Shown here piece after piece: positions 9,163-17,416 of a stretch of 44,796 nucleotides of DNA. The DNA is taken from the NCBI GenBank assembly GCA_949295035.1, contig CASFJO010000065.1, forward strand, positions 1 to 44,796. The letters run 5' to 3'. Under the pieces are notes generated by a model, which saw nothing but the letters and a program-made list of their open reading frames with translations, did not search any database and was not told the origin of the DNA. The stretch comes from an uncultured Gemmiger sp. Lineage in GTDB: Bacteria; Bacillota; Clostridia; Oscillospirales; Ruminococcaceae. The position numbers and the translations under genes were made by a program. Each line of letters begins with the position of its first letter. Within the stretch, counting starts at the first letter, position 1.

Positions 9163-9244
9163 CGGAAAGCCCCTTGTCACAAGGCTTTCCGTATACGATG
9201 AGCCCCGCTTTTCGATAAAACAGTTCGAAAAGTGGGGCTCATTC
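9163..9244 (+). repeat. Two-hairpin intergenic repeat, copy B
   Basis: First hairpin: GGAAAGC..CTTG TCA CAAG..GCTTTCC (9164-9190), with two bulged bases. Second: arms ATGAGCCCCGCTTTTCGA (9198-9215) and TCGAAAAGTGGGGCTCAT (9225-9242), 18 bp with one G-U wobble and a 9-base loop. It begins 5 bases beyond the tRNA CCA end and probably ends tRNA transcription on the minus strand. It is related to copy A at 7605-7682. Confidence 0.8.
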
Positions 9245-9247
9245 ATT

Positions 9248-9322
9248 TGGAGCAGGTGATGGGAGTCGAACCCACGTCCTCAGCTTGGAAGGCTGATGTA
9301 CTAGCCGTTGTACAACACCTGC
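9248..9322 (-). tRNA. tRNA-Gly (anticodon TCC)
   Basis: Reading the minus strand, the acceptor arm GCAGGTG pairs with CACCTGC, followed by discriminator T and an encoded CCA (9248-9250). The anticodon stem-loop is CAGCC-TTCCAAG-GCTG with TCC at the anticodon, and the T arm carries GGGTTCGACTCCC. Length is 75 with CCA. It would read GGA and, by wobble, other Gly codons. Confidence 0.95.
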
Positions 9323-9335
9323 AATCAGCTTTCCT

Positions 9336-9365
9336 ATAATAGCACAGAACAGGGGCGTTTGTCCA
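9336..9365 (-). promoter_or_regulatory. Promoter of tRNA-Gly
   Basis: On the minus strand: TGGACA (9365-9360), an 18-base spacer and TATTAT (9341-9336), starting transcription just before the tRNA. Confidence 0.6.
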
Positions 9366-9393
9366 GACCTGAAAAGATTTTTTTACGCGGGAC

Positions 9394-9422
9394 TTTCCGC
9401 GTGCGCGGCGGCATGGTATAAT
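9394..9422 (+). promoter_or_regulatory. Promoter of galM
   Basis: TTTCCG (9394-9399), 17-base spacer and TATAAT (9417-9422) with an extended -10 (TGG before TATAAT). It is divergent from the tRNA promoter. Confidence 0.6.
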
Positions 9423-9481
9423 GCGGGCAGATACCAAATACGGCCGCCCGCGCCGCGCGGACGGAGAAGGGAAGTTGCATT

Positions 9482-10531
9482 ATGGCAGTTACCATTGCGC
9501 CTTTCGGCAAAACCGCCGACGGGCTGGAGGTTCGGCAGGTCGTTCTGAAGAACGGGCCCTGCGAATTGCGGGCCCTGACCTACGGGGCCACCATTACCCA
9601 TCTGTTTGTTCCCGACCGGGCGGGCGGCAGGCTGGACGTTCTGCTGGGATATGAGCGCTTGCAGGAGTATGAAAAGGGCACGGCGTACCTGGGCGCGCTG
9701 GTGGGGCGCAACGCCAATCGCATCGGCGACGCCTCTCTCACCATCGACGGGCAGGTCTGGCCGCTGGCCGCCAACGAGGGAACAAAACAACTGCACGGCG
9801 GCCCGAACGGTTTTTCCCGCCGGGTGTTTGACGCTGTACCGGAAGGGGACAACGCCGTTCGCTTTACGCTGGACAGCCCGGATGGTGACCAGGGCTATCC
9901 GGGCGCGGTACATCTGGAGGCGGTCTATTCTCTTTCCGCCGACGGCGCGGTCACGCTGGAATACGAGGCCACCGCCACCAGACCCACCCTGGTGAATATC
10001 ACCAACCACAGCTATTTCAACCTGGCCGGGCACGATGCCGGCCCTGACGCCCTGCTGAACCATACGCTCTGGCTGGATGCGCCCGCTTTTACCCCTTCCG
10101 ACGCATCTTCGCTGCCCACTGGGGAGATCCGGCCGGTGGCAGGCACCCCGTTTGACTTTACCGCCGCCAAACCGTTGGGGCGGGATATCGGGGCGGACGA
10201 TCTGCAGCTGCGTCAGGCCGCCGGCTACGACCACAACTGGGTGCTGGCGGGCAGCGGCCTGCGAAGGGCAGCCCGCCTGGTCAGCCCGGACAGCGGCGTG
10301 TGGATGGAACTTTCCACTACCCAGCCAGGGGTGCAGATCTATACCGGCAACTACCTGGCGGGCGGCCCCGATTCCAAAAGCGGCGCACCCTATGAAAACC
10401 GGGGCGGTGTGGCGCTGGAAACTCAGTTTTTTCCGGATTGCATCCATCATGCGAACTTTGGAGATCCGGTGCTGCGGCCGGGCCAGACCTATCGCCAGAC
10501 CACGGTTTATCGCTTCGGTCTCGGAGAATGA
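9482..10531 (+). CDS. galM: Aldose 1-epimerase (galactose mutarotase)
   Basis: A cytoplasmic enzyme of 349 residues, the family's normal length, interconverting alpha and beta anomers of galactose and other aldoses. Markers in order: LTYGATITHLFVPDR near the N terminus, GRNANRI (substrate-binding Asn/Arg), QLHGGPNGF (His), a central TNHSYFNLAG (catalytic His), YDHNWVLAG, and the C-terminal GVALETQFFPDCIHHANF that carries the catalytic Glu. GAAGGGA precedes ATG. It is monocistronic: own promoter before, strong terminator after. No other galactose or Leloir gene is nearby, so the mutarotase may serve general sugar use. Confidence 0.95.
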   Translation: MAVTIAPFGKTADGLEVRQVVLKNGPCELRALTYGATITHLFVPDRAGGRLDVLLGYERLQEYEKGTAYLGALVGRNANRIGDASLTIDGQVWPLAANEGTKQLHGGPNGFSRRVFDAVPEGDNAVRFTLDSPDGDQGYPGAVHLEAVYSLSADGAVTLEYEATATRPTLVNITNHSYFNLAGHDAGPDALLNHTLWLDAPAFTPSDASSLPTGEIRPVAGTPFDFTAAKPLGRDIGADDLQLRQAAGYDHNWVLAGSGLRRAARLVSPDSGVWMELSTTQPGVQIYTGNYLAGGPDSKSGAPYENRGGVALETQFFPDCIHHANFGDPVLRPGQTYRQTTVYRFGLGE

Positions 10532-10571
10532 TCGCCCCGCCCGCTTTTTGCGCGCCGGGGCAGACGATACA

Positions 10572-10610
10572 GGCGGTACGCGCCCCCCGAGGGGGCGCGT
10601 ACCGCCTTTT
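10572..10610 (+). terminator. Terminator between galM and asnB-1 (convergent genes)
   Basis: Perfect 16-bp stem GGCGGTACGCGCCCCC / GGGGGCGCGTACCGCC with a CGA loop and a TTTT tail. It lies between two convergent genes. Confidence 0.9.
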
Positions 10611-10688
10611 GCGTGCCGGGGCCCAGGGGGCCTTGCTTTTTTGGATATAGAAAAACCGGAGGCGCGGCGGCGTCCCCGATCGGTTGAT

Positions 10689-12545
10689 TCAGCGCAGAAC
10701 AAAGAATTGTTCATACCAGAGGATGAAGCTGTAGATGCTCCAGATCTGGGTCATGGCGCCGGGCTTTGCAGTTCCGTTTTTGTGGCTGTCCAGCAGACGG
10801 ATGCAGGCCTCGGGCACAAAGAACCTGGCGCACACCTCGCCCTCGAACTTCTCCCGCACCATCCGGTAATACTTGTCCTGGCGCAGCCAGTCGTTCAGCG
10901 GCACCGGGAATCCAAGCTTCTTCCGTTTGGCCACGCTCTCGGGCAGCTGGGCCATGGCCGCGCGGCGCAGGGCGATCTTGGTCTCCTCCTTGCCGCTGCG
11001 CAGCCGCGCGGGCATGGCGGTGGCCACCTTCAGCACCTCCCGGTCCAAAAAAGGTACCCGCAGCTCCAGGCTGTTGGCCATGCTCATCCGGTCGGCCTTG
11101 AGCAGGATGTCATACAGCATCCAGGTGTGCATATCCACCCACTGCAGCTGAGTGGACTCATCCAGGTCCTGGACCTGATCGAAATAGGGCTTGAACCATT
11201 CCTCCGGCTTTTTGCTGTGGTAGTCCTTCTTCAGGTACTGATCCCGCTCGGCCGGAGTGGGAAACACATAGTTGGCCCGCATGAACCGCTGCCAGGGCTC
11301 CATGGCGCCCCGGATCGCAAAATTCTTTCCCTTGAAGGCGGGCAGACGCTTTGCCAGCGCGGCGGCCGCCTTGCGCACCGGGGCGGGCACCTTTCCGTAC
11401 TCGGCAAAATGCCAGGCCGCGCAGTACATGGGATAGCCGCCGAACAGTTCATCCGCGCCCTCGCCGCTCAGCACCACCTTCACATACTTTGCCGCGTTTT
11501 TGGTCAAAAAGTAAAGAGGCACCTCGCTGGGGTTGGGCATCGGCTCGTCCAGATACCACTGGATGGTCTTGTTGGCCTCGAAAAATTCGTCGGCGCTCAC
11601 CTTGTTGGCGATGCTGGGCACCCCGATCTCCTTGCTGAAGGCCTGGGCGTAGGGAAGTTCCGAGTACTTCTCCTCCTCGTATCCCACGCTGAACGACTTC
11701 ACATGGGGGGTACCCTTGGCCACCTCGTTTACCACAAAGCTGGAATCCACCCCGCTGGAGAGGAAACACCCCACCTCCACGTCGGCGATCTGGTGAGCGG
11801 CCACGCTCTCGGCGAAGGTGTCGGTGATCTTCTTCTGCCACTCCTCGTCGGTCAGGCTCTCGTCGGCCGCAAACCGGATGGCAAAGTACCGGCGGGTCTC
11901 CAGCTCGCCGTTCTTCCAGCGCAGCCAGTGGGCGCCGGGCAGCTTGTACACGCCCCGGAACATGGTCTCCTCATTGGGGATGTATTCGATGGACAAATAC
12001 TCCGGCAGCCGCTCCTCGTTCAGTTCCTTCACAAAACCCGGATGGGGCAGAAAGCTTTTGATCTCGCTGCCAAACAGAAAGTTCCCGCCCTCGTTGTAGT
12101 AATAATAGGGCTTGATGCCGAAGATGTCCCGGGCGCCGAACAGCGTCTCGTTCTTCTTGTCCCAGAGCATAAAGGCGAACATACCCCGCAGTTTGCCGGG
12201 CAGCTCTTCGCCCCACTGCTCGTAGCCGTGCAGCAGCACCTCGGTGTCTGACCGGGTGGAGAAAACGTGGCCCGCCGCCTCCAGTTCGGCGCGCAGAGCC
12301 TGAAAGTTGTAGATCTCCCCGTTGAAGACAACGACCAGGCTGCCATCCTCGTTGAACATGGGCTGCCTGCCGCCCTCAAGATCGATGATGGACAGCCGCC
12401 GGTGGCCCAGCGCCACCCGCTCATCCACATAAAAGCCCTCGCCGTCCGGGCCCCGATGGGCGATCTGCTCGCCCATCGCCCGGATGGTGGCCAGAGCCTG
12501 TTCCCGCTCCAGTTTTGCCGCGGCAAAACCTACGAATCCGCACAT
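10689..12545 (-). CDS. asnB: Asparagine synthase (glutamine-hydrolysing), copy 1
   Basis: A 618-residue cytoplasmic amidotransferase that adenylates an aspartyl-type carboxylate and amidates it with ammonia from glutamine. The N-terminal glutaminase starts with the required Cys2 (MCGFVGF) and continues RGPDGEGFY, LGHRRLSIIDL, FNGEIYNF and DTEVLLHGYEQWG. The synthetase half has the PP-loop SSGVDSSF, then LSGEGADELFGGY. ATG 12545 is fixed by Cys2 and by GGAGGAAAG upstream. It is 17 bases after the ATP-grasp gene and so co-transcribed. Free asparagine is the default product. The partnership with an ATP-grasp ligase beside murE makes a peptidoglycan-amidating role (as for AsnH, which makes D-Asn cross-bridges) a real alternative. 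Confidence 0.9.
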   Translation of the reverse strand: MCGFVGFAAAKLEREQALATIRAMGEQIAHRGPDGEGFYVDERVALGHRRLSIIDLEGGRQPMFNEDGSLVVVFNGEIYNFQALRAELEAAGHVFSTRSDTEVLLHGYEQWGEELPGKLRGMFAFMLWDKKNETLFGARDIFGIKPYYYYNEGGNFLFGSEIKSFLPHPGFVKELNEERLPEYLSIEYIPNEETMFRGVYKLPGAHWLRWKNGELETRRYFAIRFAADESLTDEEWQKKITDTFAESVAAHQIADVEVGCFLSSGVDSSFVVNEVAKGTPHVKSFSVGYEEEKYSELPYAQAFSKEIGVPSIANKVSADEFFEANKTIQWYLDEPMPNPSEVPLYFLTKNAAKYVKVVLSGEGADELFGGYPMYCAAWHFAEYGKVPAPVRKAAAALAKRLPAFKGKNFAIRGAMEPWQRFMRANYVFPTPAERDQYLKKDYHSKKPEEWFKPYFDQVQDLDESTQLQWVDMHTWMLYDILLKADRMSMANSLELRVPFLDREVLKVATAMPARLRSGKEETKIALRRAAMAQLPESVAKRKKLGFPVPLNDWLRQDKYYRMVREKFEGEVCARFFVPEACIRLLDSHKNGTAKPGAMTQIWSIYSFILWYEQFFVLR

Positions 12546-12562
12546 ACGCCTTTCCTCCGCTC

Positions 12563-13792
12563 TCAGTCTTTCAGGCTCTTGTTGCCGAAATACCGCTTGT
12601 ACTTGCGGTAGTTGTTCAGCTGGTTCTTGATATACCAGACGCCCCGCCGCAGGCTGAAATCCTCCCTGCAGAACAACTGGTGACTGGCTTTGCGCGCCCG
12701 GATCAGCGCCTCGGCCTGGGCCAGAAGGTCCTTGTCCTTCAGGTACCGGCGCAGGATGCCCGCCGGGGCGATCATCCACAGGCTCTGGGCGTCGGCGATG
12801 GTCAGTTCGGCGGGCTTGTGCAGCACCACGTCCTCCACCAGCCATTTGGCCAGGTTGTAGCCGCTGGCGGTCACAAAGAAGCTGCTGCGTCCCTGCCGGG
12901 GGTTCATCTCAAACATCTTGTACTGGCCGTCCCGCGCGTCGTACTTCATGTCAAAATTGGAAAAGCCCTCCCAGCCCACATCTTCCAGGAAAGCCTTCAT
13001 ACGGCCCATAAGTTCCTCGTCCTTCACCGACAGGATGGCCGCGTAGTTGCCGATCCCCTCCGGGGTCTGTTCCTCCAGCAGAGGCCGGCCCAGCGCCATC
13101 AGACGCACCTTGTGATCCAGGCCGGAGTAGCAGTTCAGCACCCGCATCTGGCAGTCCTCGCCGGGGATGTACTCCTGCAGCACCAGGCTGTCCTGGTAGC
13201 TGGAGGAGTAGATGGCCGCCACGATCTCCTCAAACTCCTGCCGGCTGTTCGCGATGAACACCTTCTTTTTGTGGGGGAAACGGCAGTTCCAGTAGGCCAC
13301 GCTGTTAGATGCCTTGATGATGCAGGGAAAATCAAACGGCAGCTGCACCGTGCGCCAGTTTTCGGCGGTGCAGCCAAAGGTGCGGGGGTAGGCGATACCA
13401 TGCGCCTCGCAAGCCTTGTAGAAGTTCTCCTTCATGTCCAGCTGCTCCCACAGTTCGGGGGTGGGGCAGGCGAAATGGTACAGCCCTTCCAGGGCGGCCC
13501 GGTTGCGGGCCATCAGGCCGGTGTAGTTGTCGCCGCAGCTTACCAGTACCCGGGTGGTGTTGGGATGGTCGGCGGCAAAGCGCTGCAGCACCGTCACAAA
13601 CACCTCGTCCTCTTCCAGGCGGGGTTCCACCACCGCGATCTTCACCAGCCTGGAGTTGGCGGTGGCGGCCAGCGCCCCCTTGCCGATGGCCAGGCTGGTC
13701 ACCCCGTATTCCATATAAAAGCTGCGCGCCATACCGTATACGTTGGCGTCGCTGCCCAATAATACCGGCAGCAGATTCGTCAGCTGTTCCAT
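12563..13792 (-). CDS. ATP-grasp carboxylate-amine ligase, D-aspartate ligase candidate
   Basis: A 409-residue ATP-grasp enzyme, not membrane-bound, expected to activate a carboxylate as acyl phosphate and join it to an amine. The N-terminal part (about 1-120) is Rossmann-like. Then come ATP-grasp elements: FPCIIKASNS (Lys binding ATP), LVLQEYIPGED (adenine-binding strand), FSNFDMKYDARDG and FEMNPRQGRSS (Mg/ATP-binding Glu and Asn), and a basic C terminus. The motif pattern is the one I recall for the 'carboxylate-amine ligase' group that includes D-aspartate ligase Aslfm of Enterococcus faecium; this needs an alignment. It heads the leftward operon with asnB-1 and is divergent from asnB-2/murE. 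A role adding an acidic amino acid to a peptidoglycan precursor is the best contextual guess. Confidence 0.8.
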   Translation of the reverse strand: MEQLTNLLPVLLGSDANVYGMARSFYMEYGVTSLAIGKGALAATANSRLVKIAVVEPRLEEDEVFVTVLQRFAADHPNTTRVLVSCGDNYTGLMARNRAALEGLYHFACPTPELWEQLDMKENFYKACEAHGIAYPRTFGCTAENWRTVQLPFDFPCIIKASNSVAYWNCRFPHKKKVFIANSRQEFEEIVAAIYSSSYQDSLVLQEYIPGEDCQMRVLNCYSGLDHKVRLMALGRPLLEEQTPEGIGNYAAILSVKDEELMGRMKAFLEDVGWEGFSNFDMKYDARDGQYKMFEMNPRQGRSSFFVTASGYNLAKWLVEDVVLHKPAELTIADAQSLWMIAPAGILRRYLKDKDLLAQAEALIRARKASHQLFCREDFSLRRGVWYIKNQLNNYRKYKRYFGNKSLKD

Positions 13793-13897
13793 AGTTCCAT
13801 GCCTCGATTCCCGCGCACATAGCGCGTGTTATACTGCACAGGTCATGCGATACTTTATTGTACTTCCACGGCAGCGGTATGTCAATGAAAAAGCCCT

Positions 13898-13925
13898 TTT
13901 ACTGCCGCTGTTTTCGTAGTATAAT
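13898..13925 (+). promoter_or_regulatory. Promoter of the asnB-2/murE operon
   Basis: TTTACT (13898-13903), 16-base spacer and TATAAT (13920-13925), about 80 bases before the AsnB start. No T-box antiterminator core was found in the leader. Confidence 0.5.
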
Positions 13926-14006
13926 AAAAACATCTTGTGCGCAAAACGCACAGGCAAACGGGGGCGGGGCAGATGCAAGCCGCCCCGCGGGAAAGGAAAC
14001 AATGCC

Positions 14007-15836
14007 ATGTGTGGGATCACAGGTTTTACCAGTAAACGGGCCGACAAGGCTGAGGTGCTCGCCGCCATGATGGAGGCTATCGCACACCGCGGGCCGGACG
14101 GCGCGGGCCAGTATATCGACGGGCAGGTGGCGCTGGGCCACCGACGGCTGTCCATCATTGATCCGGAGGGCGGCAAGCAGCCCATGTTCAATGAGGACGG
14201 AAGCCTGGTCGTCGTTTTCAACGGGGAGATCTACAATTTTGCGGCGCTTCGGCAAGAACTGCAGGATGCCGGCCATACCTTCGCCAGCGACCACTCGGAC
14301 ACCGAGGTGCTGCTGCACGGGTATGAAGAATGGGGCCGGGAACTGGTCACCCGGCTGCGGGGGATGTTCGCGTTTGCGATTTGGGACAAGAACGCGGGCA
14401 GGCTGTTCTGCGCGCGGGATCATTTCGGTATCAAGCCCTTTTATTATTACCACAAGGGCGACTGCTTTATGTTCGGCAGCGAGATCAAGAGCTTTTTGCC
14501 CAATCCCGAGTTTGACAAACGGTTCAACCCCGCGCAGCTGCAGCTGTATCTGAGTTTTCAGTATTCTCCCGGGGAGGATACCTTTTTCCAGGATGTGAAG
14601 AAGCTGCTGCCGGCCCATTGGCTGGAATGGCAGGACGGTACGGTCACGGCGCAGCGGTACTGGTCGCCCTCTTTTGACGCGGACGAGACCCGCACCCTGG
14701 AGGACTGGGAAAACGACATCGAGGCCGCCATGAAGGAGAGCGTGGCCGCCCACAAGATCGCCGATGTGGAGGTAGGCAGTTTTCTTTCCAGCGGGGTGGA
14801 CTCCAGCTATATGGCCTGCCTGGCCCATGTGGACAAGACCTTTACCGTGGGCTTTGCCGAGGCGCAGTACGACGAGACCCACTATGCCCAGGAGTTCAGC
14901 AAGCACATCGGGGTCAAAAACTTTGCTTACCGCATCACCCCGGAAGAATACTGGGCCAACCTGTCCAGGATCCAGTACCACATGGACGAGCCCCTGGCCG
15001 ACGCGGCCAGCGCGGCGCTGTATTTCGTCAACCGGGAGGCCGCCAAACAGGTCAAGGTCTGCCTGTCCGGCGAGGGGGCGGACGAGTTCTTCGGCGGTTA
15101 CAACATTTACAAGGAGCCGTTTACCGTAAGCTGGTACGACCATCTGCCGCTGCCCTTGCGCCGGGCCATCGGCGCGGTGGCGGAAAAGCTGCCGCCGGTG
15201 CGGGGGCTGAACTTTCTGGTGCGCCGCGGCCGCCCGCTGGAAGAGCGGTACATCGGCAACACCGACCTGATGGGGGAGCGGCGCAAAAAGCAGCTGCTGC
15301 GCCATTATATCCCCGGCGTGCTGCCCACCGATCTGTCCCGCCCGCTGTTTGACAAGACCAAAGGGCAGGATCCGGTCACCCGGATGCAGTTTACCGATTT
15401 GCAGCTGTGGATGGTGGGAGACATTCTGCTGAAAGCGGACAAGATGAGCATGGCCAACAGCCTGGAGCTGCGGGTGCCTTTCCTGGACCGGAAGGTGTTC
15501 GAGCTGGCACGCCGTATCCCGGTGCGCTACCGGGCCGACGCCCACAACACCAAGATCGCCATGCGCCGGGCCGCCCAGCGCAGCATCCCGCCCCAGACCG
15601 CCGACAAAAAGAAGCTGGGCTTCCCGGTGCCGGTGCGCGCCTGGCTGCGGGATGAGAAGTACGCCGCCGTGGTGCGCGAGGCCTTCCACACCGAGGCCGC
15701 CCGGCAGTTCTTCTACACCGACGCGCTGGACAAGATGCTGGATCAGCACCTGTCCGGCAAGCGGGATAACTGGCGGCAGATCTGGTGCGTGTTTGTATTT
15801 CTGGTATGGTACGACGAATATTTTGTAAAGCGGTAA
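14007..15836 (+). CDS. asnB: Asparagine synthase (glutamine-hydrolysing), copy 2
   Basis: A 609-residue paralogue of the enzyme encoded at 10689-12545, with the same layout. The glutaminase domain opens MCGITGF (Cys2) and has RGPDGAGQY, LGHRRLSIIDP, FNGEIYNF and DTEVLLHGYEEWG. The synthetase domain has FLSSGVDSSY (PP-loop) and LSGEGADEFFGGY. GAAAGGA precedes ATG 14007; the first Cys fixes the start. It is 31 bases from murE in the same direction and almost surely co-transcribed. The two copies are clearly homologous end to end but far from identical, so this is an old duplication or two separate acquisitions, and the two may have different acceptors. One could make asparagine while the other amidates a cell-wall precursor. 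Confidence 0.9.
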   Translation: MCGITGFTSKRADKAEVLAAMMEAIAHRGPDGAGQYIDGQVALGHRRLSIIDPEGGKQPMFNEDGSLVVVFNGEIYNFAALRQELQDAGHTFASDHSDTEVLLHGYEEWGRELVTRLRGMFAFAIWDKNAGRLFCARDHFGIKPFYYYHKGDCFMFGSEIKSFLPNPEFDKRFNPAQLQLYLSFQYSPGEDTFFQDVKKLLPAHWLEWQDGTVTAQRYWSPSFDADETRTLEDWENDIEAAMKESVAAHKIADVEVGSFLSSGVDSSYMACLAHVDKTFTVGFAEAQYDETHYAQEFSKHIGVKNFAYRITPEEYWANLSRIQYHMDEPLADAASAALYFVNREAAKQVKVCLSGEGADEFFGGYNIYKEPFTVSWYDHLPLPLRRAIGAVAEKLPPVRGLNFLVRRGRPLEERYIGNTDLMGERRKKQLLRHYIPGVLPTDLSRPLFDKTKGQDPVTRMQFTDLQLWMVGDILLKADKMSMANSLELRVPFLDRKVFELARRIPVRYRADAHNTKIAMRRAAQRSIPPQTADKKKLGFPVPVRAWLRDEKYAAVVREAFHTEAARQFFYTDALDKMLDQHLSGKRDNWRQIWCVFVFLVWYDEYFVKR

Positions 15837-15867
15837 AGAACCGCAAACCAAAAACGGAGGAAACGCC

Positions 15868-17346
15868 ATGCTGCTGAAAGATCTTCTGAACGGAGTGGAA
15901 CACACCCTGGTGCAGGGCACGGCCGACCGGGAGGTGGCCGACGTGGTCTACGATACCCGCCGCCTTGTGCCCGGCGCGCTGCTCGTCTGCATTGTGGGCA
16001 CCAGCCGGGACAGCCACGACCTGGCCGCCGACGCGGTGGCCGCCGGGGCGGGGGTGCTGGTGATCCAGCACGACATCCCGCTGCCGGGCCCCGGGGTCAC
16101 GGTGGTGCGGGTGGATTCCAGCCGGCGGGCGCTGGCGCTGCTCAGCGCCAATTATTTCGGGCACCCCGCCCGGGAGATGACCATGATCGGCGTCACCGGC
16201 ACCAAGGGCAAGACCACCACCGCCCACATGGTGCGGTCGGTACTGCTGGCGGCCGGGCGCCGCTGCGGCATCATCGGCACCAACGGCGTGGCCTACGGAG
16301 ATGTGCGGCAGGAGCTGGCCAACACCACCCCCGAAAGTTATGAACTGCAAAAGATGTTCCGGGCCATGCGCAGCGCGGGCTGCGACAGTGTGGTCATGGA
16401 GGTGTCCAGCCAGGGGGTCATGATGGACCGGGTCACCGGTATCGAGTTTGATGTGGGGGTATTCACCAACCTGTACCACGACCATATCGGAGGCCCCGGC
16501 GAACACGCCACCTTTGAGGAATACCGGTACTGGAAGGGTCAGCTGTTCCGGCGGTGCAAGCTGGGCATCGTCAACGCGGACGACCCCAACACCGAAGCTC
16601 TGCTGGAGGGCCATACCTGCCGCCTTGTCACCTACGGCATGCACAACCCCGCCGACTACCGGGCCGATCACCTGCAGCTGCTGCGGGCGGAGAACTTCCT
16701 GGGTATCACCTTCCACGTCACCGGCAGGGAAGAGATGCAGGTCAAGGTGAACATGCCCGGCGAGTTCAGCGTCTACAACGCGCTGGCGGCCATCGCGGTG
16801 GGCCGGGAACTGGGCCTGCCCCACGACGCCATCCACAATGGCCTGACCGATATCGCGGTCAAAGGCCGGGTGGAGATGGTGCCCATCAGCAAGGACTTCA
16901 CCATCCTGATCGACTTTGCCCACAACGAGGCAGGCACCGAGAGCCTGCTGTCCACCCTGCGGGCCTACAAGCCTCACCGGCTGGTCTGCCTGTTCGGCTG
17001 CGGCGGCAACCGGTCCAAGCTGCGCCGGTACGGCATGGGCAAGGTGGCCAGCGAGATGGCGGATCTCCTTATCCTCACCGAGGACAACAACCGGTTTGAG
17101 AAGGTGGAGGACATCATCGCCGATATCCGGCAGGGCATTGCCCAGGGCAATCCTGATGTGCCCACGGTGGAGATTCATGACCGGCTGGACGCGATCCACT
17201 ACGCCATCGACCATGCCCAGCCAGGCGATTTGATCTGTGTGATCGGCAAGGGCCACGAGACCTATCGGGACAGGAATGGGGTCAAGACCCCCTTCCTGGA
17301 GCGGGAGCTCATTGAGGATTATGCCCGTCAGACCGGCCTGATCTGA
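15868..17346 (+). CDS. murE: UDP-MurNAc-tripeptide ligase (MurE-type)
   Basis: A 492-residue cytoplasmic Mur ligase that adds the third residue to UDP-MurNAc-L-Ala-D-Glu. The N-terminal UDP-binding domain (VADVVYDTRRLVPGAL) is followed by the ATPase P-loop GVTGTKGKTTTAHM (about 107-120), TPESYELQ, EVSSQGVMMDR, FTNLYHDHI (catalytic region) and NADDPN. The C-terminal domain has DFAHNEAGTESLL and GCGGNRSKLR. Where the amino-acid selecting loop is usually DNPR in meso-DAP enzymes, this protein has DNNR (residues 406-409), followed by FEKVED. Amino-acid specificity (DAP, Lys or Orn) is therefore not safe to assume. GGAGGAA precedes ATG 15868. It could also be a MurE paralogue outside the main pathway, since murF, murD, murG and mraY are not here. 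Confidence 0.85.
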   Translation: MLLKDLLNGVEHTLVQGTADREVADVVYDTRRLVPGALLVCIVGTSRDSHDLAADAVAAGAGVLVIQHDIPLPGPGVTVVRVDSSRRALALLSANYFGHPAREMTMIGVTGTKGKTTTAHMVRSVLLAAGRRCGIIGTNGVAYGDVRQELANTTPESYELQKMFRAMRSAGCDSVVMEVSSQGVMMDRVTGIEFDVGVFTNLYHDHIGGPGEHATFEEYRYWKGQLFRRCKLGIVNADDPNTEALLEGHTCRLVTYGMHNPADYRADHLQLLRAENFLGITFHVTGREEMQVKVNMPGEFSVYNALAAIAVGRELGLPHDAIHNGLTDIAVKGRVEMVPISKDFTILIDFAHNEAGTESLLSTLRAYKPHRLVCLFGCGGNRSKLRRYGMGKVASEMADLLILTEDNNRFEKVEDIIADIRQGIAQGNPDVPTVEIHDRLDAIHYAIDHAQPGDLICVIGKGHETYRDRNGVKTPFLERELIEDYARQTGLI

Positions 17347-17368
17347 CCCGGGACGCCCGAAATCATAC

Positions 17369-17415
17369 ATCCCCCCTGTCTGCGCGTATCTTTATGGCAG
17401 ACAGGGGGGATTTTC
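17369..17415 (+). terminator. Terminator or attenuator overlapping the PBP ribosome binding site
   Basis: Perfect 15-bp stem ATCCCCCCTGTCTGC (17369-17383) / GCAGACAGGGGGGAT (17397-17411) with a 13-base loop and a short TTTTCT tail. The purine-rich right arm AGGGGGGA is also the only Shine-Dalgarno sequence for the PBP start at 17417. Confidence 0.8.
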
Positions 17416-17416
17416 T

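Noticed and set aside
13793-14006. Possible T-box (Asn) leader before asnB-2
   Set aside because: No AGGGTGGAACCGCG-like antiterminator core and no specifier stem could be found.
10689-15836. The two asnB genes as a recent tandem duplication or assembly artefact
   Set aside because: The copies differ at many residues throughout, have opposite orientation and distinct partners, so they are genuine separate genes.
13899-15920. Very long minus-strand open frame opposite asnB-2
   Set aside because: It is the GC-rich antisense shadow of a well-supported gene, with low-complexity His/Gly/Arg-rich sequence and no ribosome site. The same applies to long antisense frames at 1949-4213, 15391-17370, 17363-19762, 25696-27360 and 36914-39043.
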